DNA of 58,523 nucleotides, from positions 1-58,523 of the forward strand of contig JAEWLQ010000053.1 of assembly GCA_023457495.1 (NCBI GenBank). Direction: 5' to 3'. The stretch is from Pseudomonadota bacterium. Lineage in GTDB: Bacteria; Pseudomonadota; Gammaproteobacteria; Steroidobacterales; Steroidobacteraceae. The position numbers were made by a program, and so were the translations under genes. Shown here piece by piece: positions 1-9,412 of the stretch. The notes under the pieces are model-generated. The model was not told where the DNA came from. It worked only from the letters and a program-made list of their open reading frames with translations, and did not search any database. Each line of letters begins with the position of its first letter. Position 1 is the first letter of the stretch.

Positions 1-48
1 CCCCCCCTCCCCGCGCCCGATTGGACTCAGTCCTGTGCGTTGCGCGGC

Positions 49-3000
49 TTACTGGGCGGCTGGAAACGCGTACAGCGTGTAGTAGGCGTTCAGCTCCGCG
101 GGCGCATCCGCATCGAACATCGTCTGCGAGGCGAGCTTCGCGTGATACACCCGCGCGGTCTGCCGCGGATGCACCTTAGGCACGTCGGTCGAGGCCAGCG
201 CGATGTCCACGCTCCGGCGATCCGCCGCGATGTTCAGCGAAGAGATGGCGTCCTTGCGCAGATCGAGCTCGGGAGAGCCGTAATCCGGCGCGTCGCGGTA
301 CGTCCACGACTCCACCGACAGCGCGGCCTTGAGCAGTTCGTCGCTGACGCCTTTGCCCAGCGGCTGCGTGAACTCGAGCCTGAAACCTTTCGGCGTCGCG
401 AACATGGCGACGACCGCCGGCGCGACGGTCTTACCATCCCAACGCACGTGTTGCAGGCTCGCGACCTTGCCGCCCTTGGCCTGCCAGCCGCGGCCGGTCT
501 GGCCTAACAACAGGCTGCCGTCGGCCAGGATCAGCGGACGCATCACGCCCGACTCGAGCCCGTCGAAGAACGGCATGACGCTGCCCTGCTCCTGGTTGCC
601 GACCTTCTGCGTCACCACGCGCAGCAGGTTCGACTGCGTCTGGTCACCGATCAGCATCTGGCCCGCGAACGGACCGAACTTCTTCGTGGTCACCCACACC
701 GGGTTGCCCGGCGAGTTCGCGACGCGGTTGTGCGGGAACAGGACGACCGCCTTCTCGCGGGAGTCCGCCCATCGGTCGTACGCGATTTCGGGTGACGCGG
801 GGGTCATGCCGGGCAGGTCGACGAGACCGGCGGGATGGCCGTAGAACGCGTCCTTCTTCAGCACGAACAGCTTCGATGAGCCGACGAAATCGCCCTGGTT
901 GTCGGCATACCAGACGCGGCCGTCCGGACCCGCACCCACGCTCGCGGGGCTGCGCAGGCCCTTCGCGAACAGCTCGAACGTGCCGTCGGGCTTCACGCGG
1001 ATGGTCCAGCCGTTGAATCCGCCCCACGTACCCATGACGTTGCCGCCGGCGGTATAGGCCGAGCCGGTGCCGTCGTGCACCAGGTTGAGCGCGAAGTAGT
1101 AAGAGCCATCCGCGGCGCGAACCGGCCCGTGCATGTAGCTGTGGTAGTTGGCGTGGAACGAGTGCGCGTCGAACAAGGTGTCGTACTTGTCCGCGATGCC
1201 ATCACCGTTGGTGTCGGAGATGCGCGTGAGCTCGGCCTTCTGCCCGGCGACCACGGTGAGACCCTTGCCGTCTTCGACCACGACGCCGAGGCTGTCGAAC
1301 AGGCCTTCGGCGAACAGGCGCCACTCGCCGTCGACGATGCGCCAGATGCCCGCGGTGCGGCTGGCGACGACGATCGTGCCGTCCTTCGCGAGCGAGAGTC
1401 CCAGCGCCTCGAACAGCTGATCGCGGCCGTAGTTGTCCTTCGGCGGATAGTAGTTCTCGATGCTGTAGCCCTTGGGCAGGTTCGCGGTCGCGGGCGCCTT
1501 CGACAGCGGCGCGCGCTTGAACGAGTAGGTGGACGCCGGCGGCTTCCACGCATTAGCCGCCACCGCGATCGAGGCGCGTAACGTCGCATTGCCGTTGCCC
1601 GCCGGTACGGTCCACTGATCGCCCGCGAGATTCCCGCCGCTCACCGTCGCACCCTTGAGCAGCAGCGGATTGAGCGCGAACGACTGCGGGGCCGCGAGTT
1701 TGCCGCCGATGCGGATCACGAGCTCGCCCCTGTCGGAAATCGTGGTCGAGGTCTCGATGACGTTCTTGCCGACGCGATAGCGGAACACGGGCGCCGCGAG
1801 CTTGTCGCGCGAATCTCGCGAATAGCCGAGGAACTGCGCGTCCTGCGCGGCGATCTTCGCGAGCTGGTCTTCCTTGCCGTCGAGCTCGGCCTTGAAGGTG
1901 GCGAAGTCGCCGAACTTGCCTTCCTTGAAGGAGAAGTCGACGGGGTTACCCGCGGCATTCAGCGGCGCAAGCAGGAATTCGTGGTCGCCGAAGGAGATGT
2001 CGCGGCTGTCGTGACCGAGCGCGAGACCGCGATTGCCGCGGTTGACGAGCTCGCCCGACATGTCGAGGAAGCCGCCCTGCCAGATCTTCACGACCGCGAG
2101 CAGCCGCGGATCGAACGAGTAGTGAATGCCGTTGGGATTGCCCACGTGAACGCTGCGGCCCGACGTGCCGACGAGCGGGCCGCGCTGCAGGCGCACTTCG
2201 TCGCCCACCAGCCACTGCAGGTTGTCCGCCATCGGGTCGTAGGGCGCGGACGGCGCCTGGTCGACGAGACGCGTCGCGGGGCCGCGGTTGCCCGGCTCAT
2301 TGAGCGTCGCGAGATAGTCGGCGAGCGCGTCGATCTGCTTGTCGGTGAGGATCTCGCGCGTGAACGCCGGCATCACGGGTAGATAGGGCTGGCCGCGCGT
2401 CGGGCCGCTCTCGGCGACCGCGAGCTGATCCGCGGGCTCGCGGATCGAGCGGAAGAGATAGTCACGGTTGGCCTTCACCTGGAAGCGGTGGCCTTCGGCC
2501 TCGGCGACTTCGCGCGGGCGCGCCTCGGGGCGCATCAACCCGAACAGATTGGGACCCGAGCTCACGCCGGTCGCATCCGCCGTGACCAGGTGACAGGCCT
2601 CGCAACCCACCGAATGGAACAGGTCCTTGCCGATCGCGACGGAATCGATGAGTTCTTTCTCGTTCGTCTCGCCGCCCGAGACGGTCGGCACGGTCAGCGC
2701 GTCGAAGTCCGCGGCCTCGTGCGACACGTTGCGCAGCGAGAACGGCCCCTGGTCGACGAAGAACACGATCGGCCCGCGGAAGTCCTCCCCGTCCCAACGC
2801 GCGCCCTCGCTCGGCTTGTCGAACACCACGTTGCGGCGTGCGTCGTTGCCGACTCGCAGGTCGAGCATCAACGCGTTGGCGACCTTGTTGTATCCGGCGT
2901 CCATGCGCGGCGCGCGGAATCGCACCGCGACGCTCTGCCAATCGCCCGTGCCGGCGAGCTCGACGGCGTAGCGACCCTGGAAATAGGCCTTGGCGCCCGC

Positions 3001-3231
3001 GCCCTTGGGCGCGCGGAATTCGAACGAGGTGATGCTGTCGCCGAACGAGCCGCGCGTGTACAGCGCGTTGTCGCGCGAAGGCGCAGCGTCGTAGGTGACC
3101 ACGCCGTCGGCCGTCTTCCAGGCCGGGCTGTCACGCAGCGCGGAAATCGATCCTCCGCCCTGGGCGAGAGTGAAACTTGCAAGGGCAAAGCTGGTCAGAA
3201 CCGCGGCGACGCGGTGGGAAAACTTCAACAT
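49..3231 (-). CDS. Secreted DUF1080-like / cytochrome c / beta-propeller fusion protein
   Basis: A 1060-residue exported protein with a signal peptide of about 23 residues (hydrophobic stretch ending LASFTLAQ). Residues about 35-172 look like a DUF1080/3-keto-disaccharide hydrolase (LamG-like) fold, with GRYAVEL and GPIVFFVDQGPFSLRNV near its end. Residues about 195-310 form a class I cytochrome c with haem motif C210-EA-C213-H214 and likely axial Met287. From about residue 590 the chain resembles the sorbosone/glucose dehydrogenase beta-propeller, including a calcium-loop-like DTNGDGIADKYD. The inferred role is periplasmic oxidation or cleavage of a carbohydrate with electrons passed through the haem. 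It diverges from a TonB receptor across a LacI-like palindrome. The domain reading is by eye and the substrate is unknown. Confidence 0.8.
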   Translation of the reverse strand: MLKFSHRVAAVLTSFALASFTLAQGGGSISALRDSPAWKTADGVVTYDAAPSRDNALYTRGSFGDSITSFEFRAPKGAGAKAYFQGRYAVELAGTGDWQSVAVRFRAPRMDAGYNKVANALMLDLRVGNDARRNVVFDKPSEGARWDGEDFRGPIVFFVDQGPFSLRNVSHEAADFDALTVPTVSGGETNEKELIDSVAIGKDLFHSVGCEACHLVTADATGVSSGPNLFGLMRPEARPREVAEAEGHRFQVKANRDYLFRSIREPADQLAVAESGPTRGQPYLPVMPAFTREILTDKQIDALADYLATLNEPGNRGPATRLVDQAPSAPYDPMADNLQWLVGDEVRLQRGPLVGTSGRSVHVGNPNGIHYSFDPRLLAVVKIWQGGFLDMSGELVNRGNRGLALGHDSRDISFGDHEFLLAPLNAAGNPVDFSFKEGKFGDFATFKAELDGKEDQLAKIAAQDAQFLGYSRDSRDKLAAPVFRYRVGKNVIETSTTISDRGELVIRIGGKLAAPQSFALNPLLLKGATVSGGNLAGDQWTVPAGNGNATLRASIAVAANAWKPPASTYSFKRAPLSKAPATANLPKGYSIENYYPPKDNYGRDQLFEALGLSLAKDGTIVVASRTAGIWRIVDGEWRLFAEGLFDSLGVVVEDGKGLTVVAGQKAELTRISDTNGDGIADKYDTLFDAHSFHANYHSYMHGPVRAADGSYYFALNLVHDGTGSAYTAGGNVMGTWGGFNGWTIRVKPDGTFELFAKGLRSPASVGAGPDGRVWYADNQGDFVGSSKLFVLKKDAFYGHPAGLVDLPGMTPASPEIAYDRWADSREKAVVLFPHNRVANSPGNPVWVTTKKFGPFAGQMLIGDQTQSNLLRVVTQKVGNQEQGSVMPFFDGLESGVMRPLILADGSLLLGQTGRGWQAKGGKVASLQHVRWDGKTVAPAVVAMFATPKGFRLEFTQPLGKGVSDELLKAALSVESWTYRDAPDYGSPELDLRKDAISSLNIAADRRSVDIALASTDVPKVHPRQTARVYHAKLASQTMFDADAPAELNAYYTLYAFPAAQ

Positions 3232-3275
3232 GGAACCCCCTCCGAGGCGGCTACACTAACCGAAAATTCCCCTTC

Positions 3276-3289
3276 TGAAACCGGTTTCC
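3276..3289. promoter_or_regulatory. LacI-type operator candidate in divergent promoter
   Basis: TGAAACCGGTTTCC has a perfect 12-bp palindrome, GAAACCGGTTTC. It lies between the fusion oxidase start (3231, minus) and the TonB receptor start (3312, plus). It differs at one base from the sites at 47069 and 49166 in the pectin cluster, so the same LacI-family repressor could control this divergon. Binding is inferred. Confidence 0.6.
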
Positions 3290-3311
3290 CGGAACACGAC
3301 CGATATACAAA

Positions 3312-5219
3312 ATGAGCTTGTACCTTGCTGTTCTTGCCGCCAGTGGCGGCGCTGTCACCCCTGCCCCGCAACTCGCACCCCAGGCCGCCCAGGCCGAAAC
3401 CGTCGTGGTGACCGGTTCGCGCGTCGCCACGGACCCCGAAGACATCGGCGCCAACGTGACCGTGCTGAAGCGGGAGGATTTCGACGTCGAAAAGCCGTCC
3501 CAGTTGTCGGACATATTGCGCCGGGTGGCCGGCGTGCACGTGGACCAGGTCGGCGGCCGCGGCGGCACCGGCTCACTGTACATGCGTGGCGCGGATCCCA
3601 ACTACACGCTCGTGCTGGTCGATGGTGTGCGCGTGAACGACCCGACGAACGCGCGCGGCGGCTCGTTCGACTTCTCCACGTTCGACGTGGCGGATATCGA
3701 CCGCGTGGAAATCGCGCGCGGGCCGTATTCGGCCGTGTACGGCGGCGATGCGCTCGCGGGCGTGATCAACATCGTCACGCGCCAGCCGCCGCGCGAAAAG
3801 ACCACCGCGACGCTCGACGCTACCGCGGGTGCGTACGACACGCGCGAGCTCACGCTCTCGGCGGGCGGTCCCGGCGGCGGCGGCAACTGGAACCTCGGCG
3901 CCAGCGACACGAACCAGGGCGAGGTCGTGCGCGGCAATGATTTCGAGTCGCAGCGGATCTCGGGCAGTTTCGACACGGAACTCGGCGCGAACACGTCGTT
4001 GTTCGTCACGGGCCGTTATTCCGAGTCCGAGCGCAGGGGCTGGCCGGACGATAGCGGTGGTTATGATTACGCCGCGATCCGCGAGACCGAACATCGCGAG
4101 TCCGACGAGACGTTGTTCGGCGCGGGCATCAACACGCGGGCGGGCAATGCCACTTTCGGCCTCACGCTCGGCTACTTCAAGCGCGACGATGTGATCGACT
4201 CGCCGGGAATCGCGCCCGGCATTCGCGATCCTTTCGGCGTGCCGCCGAGCGTGGTCGACACCAATCTCTCTCGCTACTCGGCCACGTTCACTGGCACGCA
4301 GAAGCTGCTCGAGGGTGTGACGCTGGCGTACGGCGTCGACTGGCTGCGCGAGGAAGGCCGCAGCGACGGCGCGCTCGATTTCGGCGGCGGATTCATGTTC
4401 CCGACGTCGTTCGAGCTCACGCGCACCACCTGGGCGCCGTTCGCCGAGATGCGCATCGAGTCGAAGATCGGCTTGTCTACGCAGCTCGGCGTGCGCGTGG
4501 ACGAGCCCGATGGCGCGAGCTCCGTCACGAGTCCGCGCGTACGCGTGGCCTATGCCGCGGGCGACTCCGGCTTCACCATCGCGGGCGCGTGGGGCAAGGC
4601 GTTCAAACTACCGAGCTTCTACGCGCTCGGTCATCCGATCGTCGGCAATCCGGATCTCGTGCCGGAGCGCGGCGAGTCCTACGAGCTCGAGCTGTCACAG
4701 GAAGTCCTGGGTGGCGCGGGCCGCGTGAGCTTCACGTGGTTCGACAGCGAGTTCCGCAATGCGATCGACTTCGATGCGGGTCCGCCGCCGATGCTCGTGA
4801 ATCGCAATCGGATCGACACCGAGGGCTTCGAGCTCGCGGGTCGCGTCGGCCTCAATGAGCAGTGGGCGCTCGATGCCAGCGTCACGCAGGCGAAGAGCGA
4901 GATCGCCGGCACGAACGAGCAGATGCGCAACCGGCCCGAGTGGCGGGGTGGCGTGGGCGCGCACTGGACGCCGTTCGCGGCGCTGGAGCTGTCGGCCGCG
5001 GCGACGTATGTGGGTTCCTCGCGCGATTCGTCGATCGCGACGGGAGATGTGAATCTGTCGTCGTACACGCGCATCGACGTGAGTGCAGCGTGGCAGGTAT
5101 CGCCGAAGTTGCAGGCGTACTTCGCGGTCGACAATCTCACGGATGAGCAGTACGAAGAGTTCATCGGCAATGAAGTGCGCGGCATCCTGCCGCGCGCAGG
5201 CGTGCGGTTCAGCTTCTGA
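3312..5219 (+). CDS. TonB-dependent outer-membrane receptor (BtuB-like)
   Basis: A 635-residue receptor with a short N-terminal export segment followed by a TonB box near residues 29-36 (ETVVVTGS). The plug domain follows (about residues 45-150), with LYMRGADPNYTLVLVDGVRV and IARGPYSAVYGGDALAGVIN typical of BtuB/CirA-type plugs. The remainder is a beta barrel ending in aromatic Phe (GVRFSF), as expected for BAM-dependent insertion. It imports an unidentified substrate across the outer membrane using TonB energy. The divergent carbohydrate oxidase and the shared LacI-like operator suggest a sugar or glycoside rather than cobalamin, and no cobalamin riboswitch was seen upstream. Confidence 0.88.
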   Translation: MSLYLAVLAASGGAVTPAPQLAPQAAQAETVVVTGSRVATDPEDIGANVTVLKREDFDVEKPSQLSDILRRVAGVHVDQVGGRGGTGSLYMRGADPNYTLVLVDGVRVNDPTNARGGSFDFSTFDVADIDRVEIARGPYSAVYGGDALAGVINIVTRQPPREKTTATLDATAGAYDTRELTLSAGGPGGGGNWNLGASDTNQGEVVRGNDFESQRISGSFDTELGANTSLFVTGRYSESERRGWPDDSGGYDYAAIRETEHRESDETLFGAGINTRAGNATFGLTLGYFKRDDVIDSPGIAPGIRDPFGVPPSVVDTNLSRYSATFTGTQKLLEGVTLAYGVDWLREEGRSDGALDFGGGFMFPTSFELTRTTWAPFAEMRIESKIGLSTQLGVRVDEPDGASSVTSPRVRVAYAAGDSGFTIAGAWGKAFKLPSFYALGHPIVGNPDLVPERGESYELELSQEVLGGAGRVSFTWFDSEFRNAIDFDAGPPPMLVNRNRIDTEGFELAGRVGLNEQWALDASVTQAKSEIAGTNEQMRNRPEWRGGVGAHWTPFAALELSAAATYVGSSRDSSIATGDVNLSSYTRIDVSAAWQVSPKLQAYFAVDNLTDEQYEEFIGNEVRGILPRAGVRFSF

Positions 5220-5226
5220 GGTAGGT

Positions 5227-5251
5227 GGGGACAGGTCCTAGGCCTGTCCCC
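5227..5251. repeat. Inverted repeat between convergent genes
   Basis: GGGGACAGG and CCTGTCCCC form a 9-bp perfect stem with a 7-nt loop, just after the TonB receptor stop and overlapping the VOC gene stop codon on the other strand. A shorter relative, GGGGACTGTCCCC, lies at 5683-5695 beside the MFS stop. No strong T-tract follows, so it may be a REP-like element or a weak terminator. Confidence 0.5.
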
Positions 5252-5609
5252 TCTCCTCGTTCGCCTCACCGAGCGAAAGCTGATTCCCGTCCGGATCTTC
5301 GATCCGGCCGTCGCGCATGCCATACCAGCGATCCGCCAGCGGCACGACGACCTTCGCGCCGGCCGCGGTCACCCGTTCGAAATACGCGTCGATGCCTTTC
5401 ACCTGCACGTAGGCATGCGCCGGGACGGGTGTTGGAAATACCGAGATCATGATTTCCACGGCCTCGCGGCACACGCTTGCGATATCGGTCGGCTCGCCCG
5501 CTTTCCAGCCGACCTCGAAGCCCATCACGCGCGTGTAGAAGTCGAGGCTGCGGTCGAGATTCGCGACCTGGAAGATGGGGCAGATCGACGTCAACTTCGG
5601 CTCTTCCAT
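5238..5609 (-). CDS. VOC (glyoxalase/bleomycin-resistance) family protein
   Basis: A 123-residue single VOC domain. It opens with the beta strand TSICPIFQVANLDRSLDFYT and ends with the family signature RIEDPDGNQLSLGE, whose Glu/His-type residues usually bind a divalent metal. The ATG is preceded by a strong GAGGAGG ribosome site at good spacing. It lies downstream of the terminator that follows the MFS gene, so it probably has its own promoter. The function is not identifiable; such proteins may be isomerases, dioxygenases or drug-binding proteins. Confidence 0.82.
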   Translation of the reverse strand: MEEPKLTSICPIFQVANLDRSLDFYTRVMGFEVGWKAGEPTDIASVCREAVEIMISVFPTPVPAHAYVQVKGIDAYFERVTAAGAKVVVPLADRWYGMRDGRIEDPDGNQLSLGEANEERGQA

Positions 5610-5633
5610 GTCGCCTCCTCGATGTCCTCTTCC

Positions 5634-5670
5634 AAAAAAAAAGGGCCGGACTTTTGAGGTCCGGCCCCTT
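5634..5670 (-). terminator. Rho-independent terminator of the MFS operon
   Basis: GGGCCGGAC (5643-5651) pairs perfectly with GTCCGGCCC (5659-5667) around a 7-nt loop. Read on the minus strand it is followed by nine T residues (the A-tract 5634-5642). This fits termination of transcripts from the MFS/oxidoreductase genes. The plus strand has only four T after the stem, so it could be weakly bidirectional. Confidence 0.85.
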
Positions 5671-5696
5671 TTGCTAGCAATTGGGGACTGTCCCCA

Positions 5697-7226
5697 TTAT
5701 TTGATGTCGAGGACGACGGGTTTGTAGCCGCCGCGGCGACGGAACCAGAGGATAAGGCCTAGATAGACGACGAGCATGATCACGGGTAGCCACGCGATCG
5801 TGCGCAGCGCCTCGAGCTTCGACTCGGCGTCGATCTTGTCGACGACCGCCTGATCGTCCGCGGAGATCGTGGCGCGCTTCTCCGGATCCACGGCGGTGTA
5901 CGTGCCGAACATGCCCTGGCGCTCGACGGTGACCGCCGCCGAGAGCTGCGTGTTGTTGCGCGCGTCGTGCTCGGCGATGTGCTGAACCATCGCGCGGTCC
6001 TGCACGCCGCCGATCACGGGCGAGCCAACGATGCCGGCGGCCAGCATGCCGACGCCCGCGACGACGTTCAGCGTGATCGCGCCGCCCCGCGGCGACTGCT
6101 CGGCCACCACACCCAGCGACGTGGGCCAGAAGAACGCCTTGCCAACGCCATACACGGTCGCCGCCAGCAGCAGCATCACGCCCGTGGTCTTGGACAGCAT
6201 CACGAGGCCGATGGCCGCGATGGCCGCGGAAATCGCCAGCAGTCCCAGCGGCGAGAACTTGTGCACCAGCGGGCCCGCGAACAGGCGCAGCACCAGCACC
6301 AGCGCCATCGCGTAGATGAGCACCCAGCCACCGGACAGGCCGATCTCGGCCATCGCCGGCGTCATCATCGCGGTGATCCAGCCGTCGGTTCCGAGCTCGG
6401 TGACCGCGAGCGGAATCATGACCAGCGCCATCACGATGAACAGCGGCTTGCCGGGCGAACGCGCCCAGATGCCGTAGCCGATCGTGATGGCCGCGATCAG
6501 CACCCACTCGATGGTCGACGACCAGCCGAACACGCGGCCGAGCTCGAGGATCATCAGGACGGCGACGATGAACGCGCTCACGAAGCCGGCCTCGGCCAGC
6601 ATCTCGCGATACGACACACCCGCGGCGACACGCTCGCTCTGCGGGAACACGCGCGGCACCAGCATCACGATGTACGTGATCACCGGGATCAGCATCAGCG
6701 CCATCTTGTAGCGCCAGCCCATGTCATCGGGCAGCGCGAGTGCCAGGAGGCCGCCGATGACGAAGCCGGCCGGCCAGCCCGCGTGCAGGCGGTTGAGCCA
6801 GGTGGTCTTGTCGTGCCGGAACTCGCGCGCGATCAGCGGATTGATGCCCGCTTCGACCGCGCCGTTACCCAGCGACAACACGAAGCTGCCCCAGTACAGG
6901 CCCCAGTAACCGTCGGCCTGCACCAGCAGGATGAACCCCAACACGTGCGAGGCGGCGGCAAACCACAACGTGGCCTTGAAGCCGATCTTGTCGATGATCA
7001 GCGAGAGCAGAATGATGCTGATCGCGAAGGGCCACAGGCCCACGCCGAACAGCTCGCCCTTCTGCGTTTCGGACAGGCCGAATTCCACACCCCACGCGTC
7101 GATCGAGAACGCGCGCAGGATGAAGCAAAACGACGTAGCGACCAGCGCGGCGAAACACACCGCGAACGCTTTCTTGGCCTCGGCAGACGCCGGCACTGCG
7201 CCGGTCATAGTGGCTTCTGTACTCAT
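5697..7226 (-). CDS. MFS transporter, probable sugar or glycoside permease
   Basis: A 509-residue inner-membrane protein with about 12 hydrophobic helices and an MFS-like first half. Features include an acidic/glycine segment around NGAVEAGINPLIAREF and a central loop. There is a long hydrophilic insert (about residues 395-470, containing TYTAVDPEKRATISADD) before the last helix, which probably sits outside the membrane. The gene follows a Gfo/Idh/MocA oxidoreductase and a sugar-isomerase-like TIM barrel on the same strand, so uptake of an oxidised or intact sugar is the likely role. The transcript ends at the terminator at 5634-5670. The exact substrate cannot be read from sequence. Confidence 0.85.
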   Translation of the reverse strand: MSTEATMTGAVPASAEAKKAFAVCFAALVATSFCFILRAFSIDAWGVEFGLSETQKGELFGVGLWPFAISIILLSLIIDKIGFKATLWFAAASHVLGFILLVQADGYWGLYWGSFVLSLGNGAVEAGINPLIAREFRHDKTTWLNRLHAGWPAGFVIGGLLALALPDDMGWRYKMALMLIPVITYIVMLVPRVFPQSERVAAGVSYREMLAEAGFVSAFIVAVLMILELGRVFGWSSTIEWVLIAAITIGYGIWARSPGKPLFIVMALVMIPLAVTELGTDGWITAMMTPAMAEIGLSGGWVLIYAMALVLVLRLFAGPLVHKFSPLGLLAISAAIAAIGLVMLSKTTGVMLLLAATVYGVGKAFFWPTSLGVVAEQSPRGGAITLNVVAGVGMLAAGIVGSPVIGGVQDRAMVQHIAEHDARNNTQLSAAVTVERQGMFGTYTAVDPEKRATISADDQAVVDKIDAESKLEALRTIAWLPVIMLVVYLGLILWFRRRGGYKPVVLDIK

Positions 7227-7267
7227 TGCCCAACCCCTCGTGAATGTTTGCTAGGTCTTCTACTTCT

Positions 7268-8401
7268 TCAGATCTTCGTCCAGGCGCTGTTGGCCTGGCC
7301 CGACTTCAACACGGCCTCGATGAACGCCATCACGCGCGTGCCGGTGACGACATCGGGCGCGAACAGCGACGCCGCCTGCGGCGAGCGATTCTCCAGCCGC
7401 GCGGTCACGCGTTCGGCGAAATCGGTGTAGAGCTGCGAGAAGGCTTCGATGAAGCCCTCCGGATGACCGCCCGGCAATCCCACCGAGCTCGTCGGCGTGC
7501 CCGGATCGCCGCGGCGCACGTAACGCGGCGGCTCGCCGGCTTCGACGATGAGCAATTCCTCGGGGCGCTCCTGGAACCACAGGATCGACCCCTTCTCGCC
7601 GTACACGCGCAGGCGGTGCGAATTCAGGTGACCGATCGCGACCTGGCTCGCCCACAAACTACCGCGCGCGCCGTTCGCGAAGCGCAGCAGCACGTTGACG
7701 TTGTCGTCGATGGGCCGGCCCGGAACGATGGTCGTCACGTCGGCGGCGACTTCGGCCACCTTTTCGCCCGTGACGAACTCGGCGAGCTGGAAGGAATGCG
7801 AACCGATATCGCCGAGCGCGCCCGCGCCGGCCTGCTTGGGATCCGTGCGCCAGCTCGCCTGCTTCTGGCCGGTTTTCTCGAGCGCGGTGGCGAGCCAGCC
7901 TTGCGGATACTCGGCCTGCACGACGCGCAACTTGCCGATGAGTCCATCGGCGATGAGTTGCTTCGCGTGGCGGATCATCGGGTAGCCGGTGTAGTTGAAG
8001 GTCACGCCCAGCAAGCGCTTCTTCTCGGCCGCGAGCTTCACGAGCTTCTCGGCATCCGCGAGATTGGTGGTGAGTGGCTTGTCGCAGATCACGTCGAGGC
8101 CGGCGCTCAGGCAGGCCGCCGACTGCACGTAGTGCACGTGGTTGGGGGTGACGATGGAGACGACTTCGATGCCATCCGGACGCTTCGCCTCGGCGGCGAG
8201 CATCGCGTCGACCGTCGGATACGCACGCGCGACATCCACGCCGAGCGCGGCCGCGGAACGTTTGCCCTTCTCCGCATCCGACGAAAACACGCCGGCGACC
8301 AACTGGTAGCGGCCGTCCACGCGCGCGGCCATGCGATGCACGTTGCCGATGAAAGCGCCCTCACCACCACCGATCATTCCCCAACGCAACGGTCGCATCA
8401 C
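7268..8401 (-). CDS. Gfo/Idh/MocA family NAD(P)-dependent oxidoreductase
   Basis: A 377-residue cytosolic oxidoreductase. The N-terminal Rossmann fold starts with RWGMIGGGEGAFIGNVH, the nicotinamide-contacting motif is CDKPLTTN (the family's EKP position), and the catalytic region GDIGSHSFQLAEF carries the expected Asp and His. The family oxidises or reduces sugar hydroxyls, for example in inositol, glucose-6-phosphate and 3-keto-glycoside metabolism. It lies about 40 bp downstream of the TIM-barrel gene and upstream of the MFS transporter, apparently in one operon. The cluster suggests action on 3-keto sugars, but this is inference. Confidence 0.88.
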   Translation of the reverse strand: MMRPLRWGMIGGGEGAFIGNVHRMAARVDGRYQLVAGVFSSDAEKGKRSAAALGVDVARAYPTVDAMLAAEAKRPDGIEVVSIVTPNHVHYVQSAACLSAGLDVICDKPLTTNLADAEKLVKLAAEKKRLLGVTFNYTGYPMIRHAKQLIADGLIGKLRVVQAEYPQGWLATALEKTGQKQASWRTDPKQAGAGALGDIGSHSFQLAEFVTGEKVAEVAADVTTIVPGRPIDDNVNVLLRFANGARGSLWASQVAIGHLNSHRLRVYGEKGSILWFQERPEELLIVEAGEPPRYVRRGDPGTPTSSVGLPGGHPEGFIEAFSQLYTDFAERVTARLENRSPQAASLFAPDVVTGTRVMAFIEAVLKSGQANSAWTKI

Positions 8402-8440
8402 TTCAGCCTCAATATTTCGAGAAAACGGATTGCCTGCGTC

Positions 8441-9334
8441 TCAGACGGCAAGCTTGGAAAGATAGTCGCCGCTGATCTTCACGGACTCCAGGATCGGGCG
8501 CGTGAACGGCGCCTCCTGCTCGTAGAAGAAGGCCTTCGTGCCGTTCGCCTTGGCGGTGCCGATCACGGACTTCCAGTCGACGGTGCCTTCGCCGAGCGCG
8601 ACCGACGTGGGGTCCTTGCCGTCCGCGCCGCGCTTGGCCACGTCCTTGACGTGCAGCGCGATCACGCGGTCCTGGTATTTGTTCAGCAGGGCGATCGGGT
8701 CCACCCCGGCCACCGCGACCCAGCCCACGTCGAGCTCGATCTTCACGTGCTTCGGATCGGTGTTGGCGAATAGATAGTCGAAGGCCGTCTGGCCGTCGAA
8801 CTTCTTGAATTCGGCGTCGTGGTTGTGATACCCGAAGGCCATGCCGGCGTCGCTGACCTGCTTGCCGAACTTGTTGAACAGGTCCGCATTCCATTTCCAG
8901 TCGGTGAGGTCGACCGCATTCATGCGTTGTTCCCACGGAAGCTTCTCTTTCTCGGGCGTCACACCGGGCGACGACGCCACGATGTACTTGAGCCCCAGCG
9001 CCTTCGCGTCCGCGATGATCTGGTCGCCGTTCTGCGCGATGTCGCCGGCGCCGGCATGCGTGCTGACCAGCGAAAAGCCGAGATCGCGCATGAACTTGCC
9101 GAGCTCGGCCGGGCTCTTGCCGTAGTAGCCCGCGAATTCGATTTCACGGAAGCCGGCCGCGTGCACCTTGCGCAACGTGCCTTCGAGGTCCTTCGCCGTC
9201 TCGTCCTTCACCGTCCAGAGCTGGATGCCGAGCGGAACCGCAGCGCCACTACCGGCGAACGCTACGCGCGACATGAGCGCACCGGCCGCGGCACCCATGC
9301 CCGCGGAAACGAGAAACGAACGACGGCTCAGCAT
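8441..9334 (-). CDS. Exported sugar phosphate isomerase/epimerase-like TIM barrel
   Basis: A 297-residue AP-endonuclease-2/xylose-isomerase-like TIM barrel. The N-terminus carries a Tat-like signal, SRRSFLVSAG, with a hydrophobic run ending in SRVAFAG, so it is probably folded in the cytoplasm and exported to the periplasm. Conserved segments include FREIEFAGYYG, GYHNHDAEF and IELDVGWVAVAG, which place the usual Glu/Asp/His metal ligands. Periplasmic members of this family occur beside DUF1080 hydrolases and Gfo/Idh/MocA enzymes in 3-keto-glucoside pathways. It is the first gene of the minus-strand operon that continues into the oxidoreductase. Confidence 0.85.
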   Translation of the reverse strand: MLSRRSFLVSAGMGAAAGALMSRVAFAGSGAAVPLGIQLWTVKDETAKDLEGTLRKVHAAGFREIEFAGYYGKSPAELGKFMRDLGFSLVSTHAGAGDIAQNGDQIIADAKALGLKYIVASSPGVTPEKEKLPWEQRMNAVDLTDWKWNADLFNKFGKQVSDAGMAFGYHNHDAEFKKFDGQTAFDYLFANTDPKHVKIELDVGWVAVAGVDPIALLNKYQDRVIALHVKDVAKRGADGKDPTSVALGEGTVDWKSVIGTAKANGTKAFFYEQEAPFTRPILESVKISGDYLSKLAV

Positions 9335-9412
9335 TGCGCAACCCCCCGAAAGTTCTGGACGGGCGAGTACAAGCCATGACCCCGTAGGACGTCAAGCAGC
9401 CCACCCACTAAC

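Noticed and set aside
3232..3311. Cobalamin riboswitch before the BtuB-like receptor
   Set aside because: The intergenic region is only 80 bp and contains a LacI-like palindrome; no cobalamin-box sequence is visible.
5967..7430. 487-codon plus-strand frame opposite the MFS gene
   Set aside because: Translation is His/Arg/Gln-rich noise; the minus strand gives a clear 12-helix transporter.
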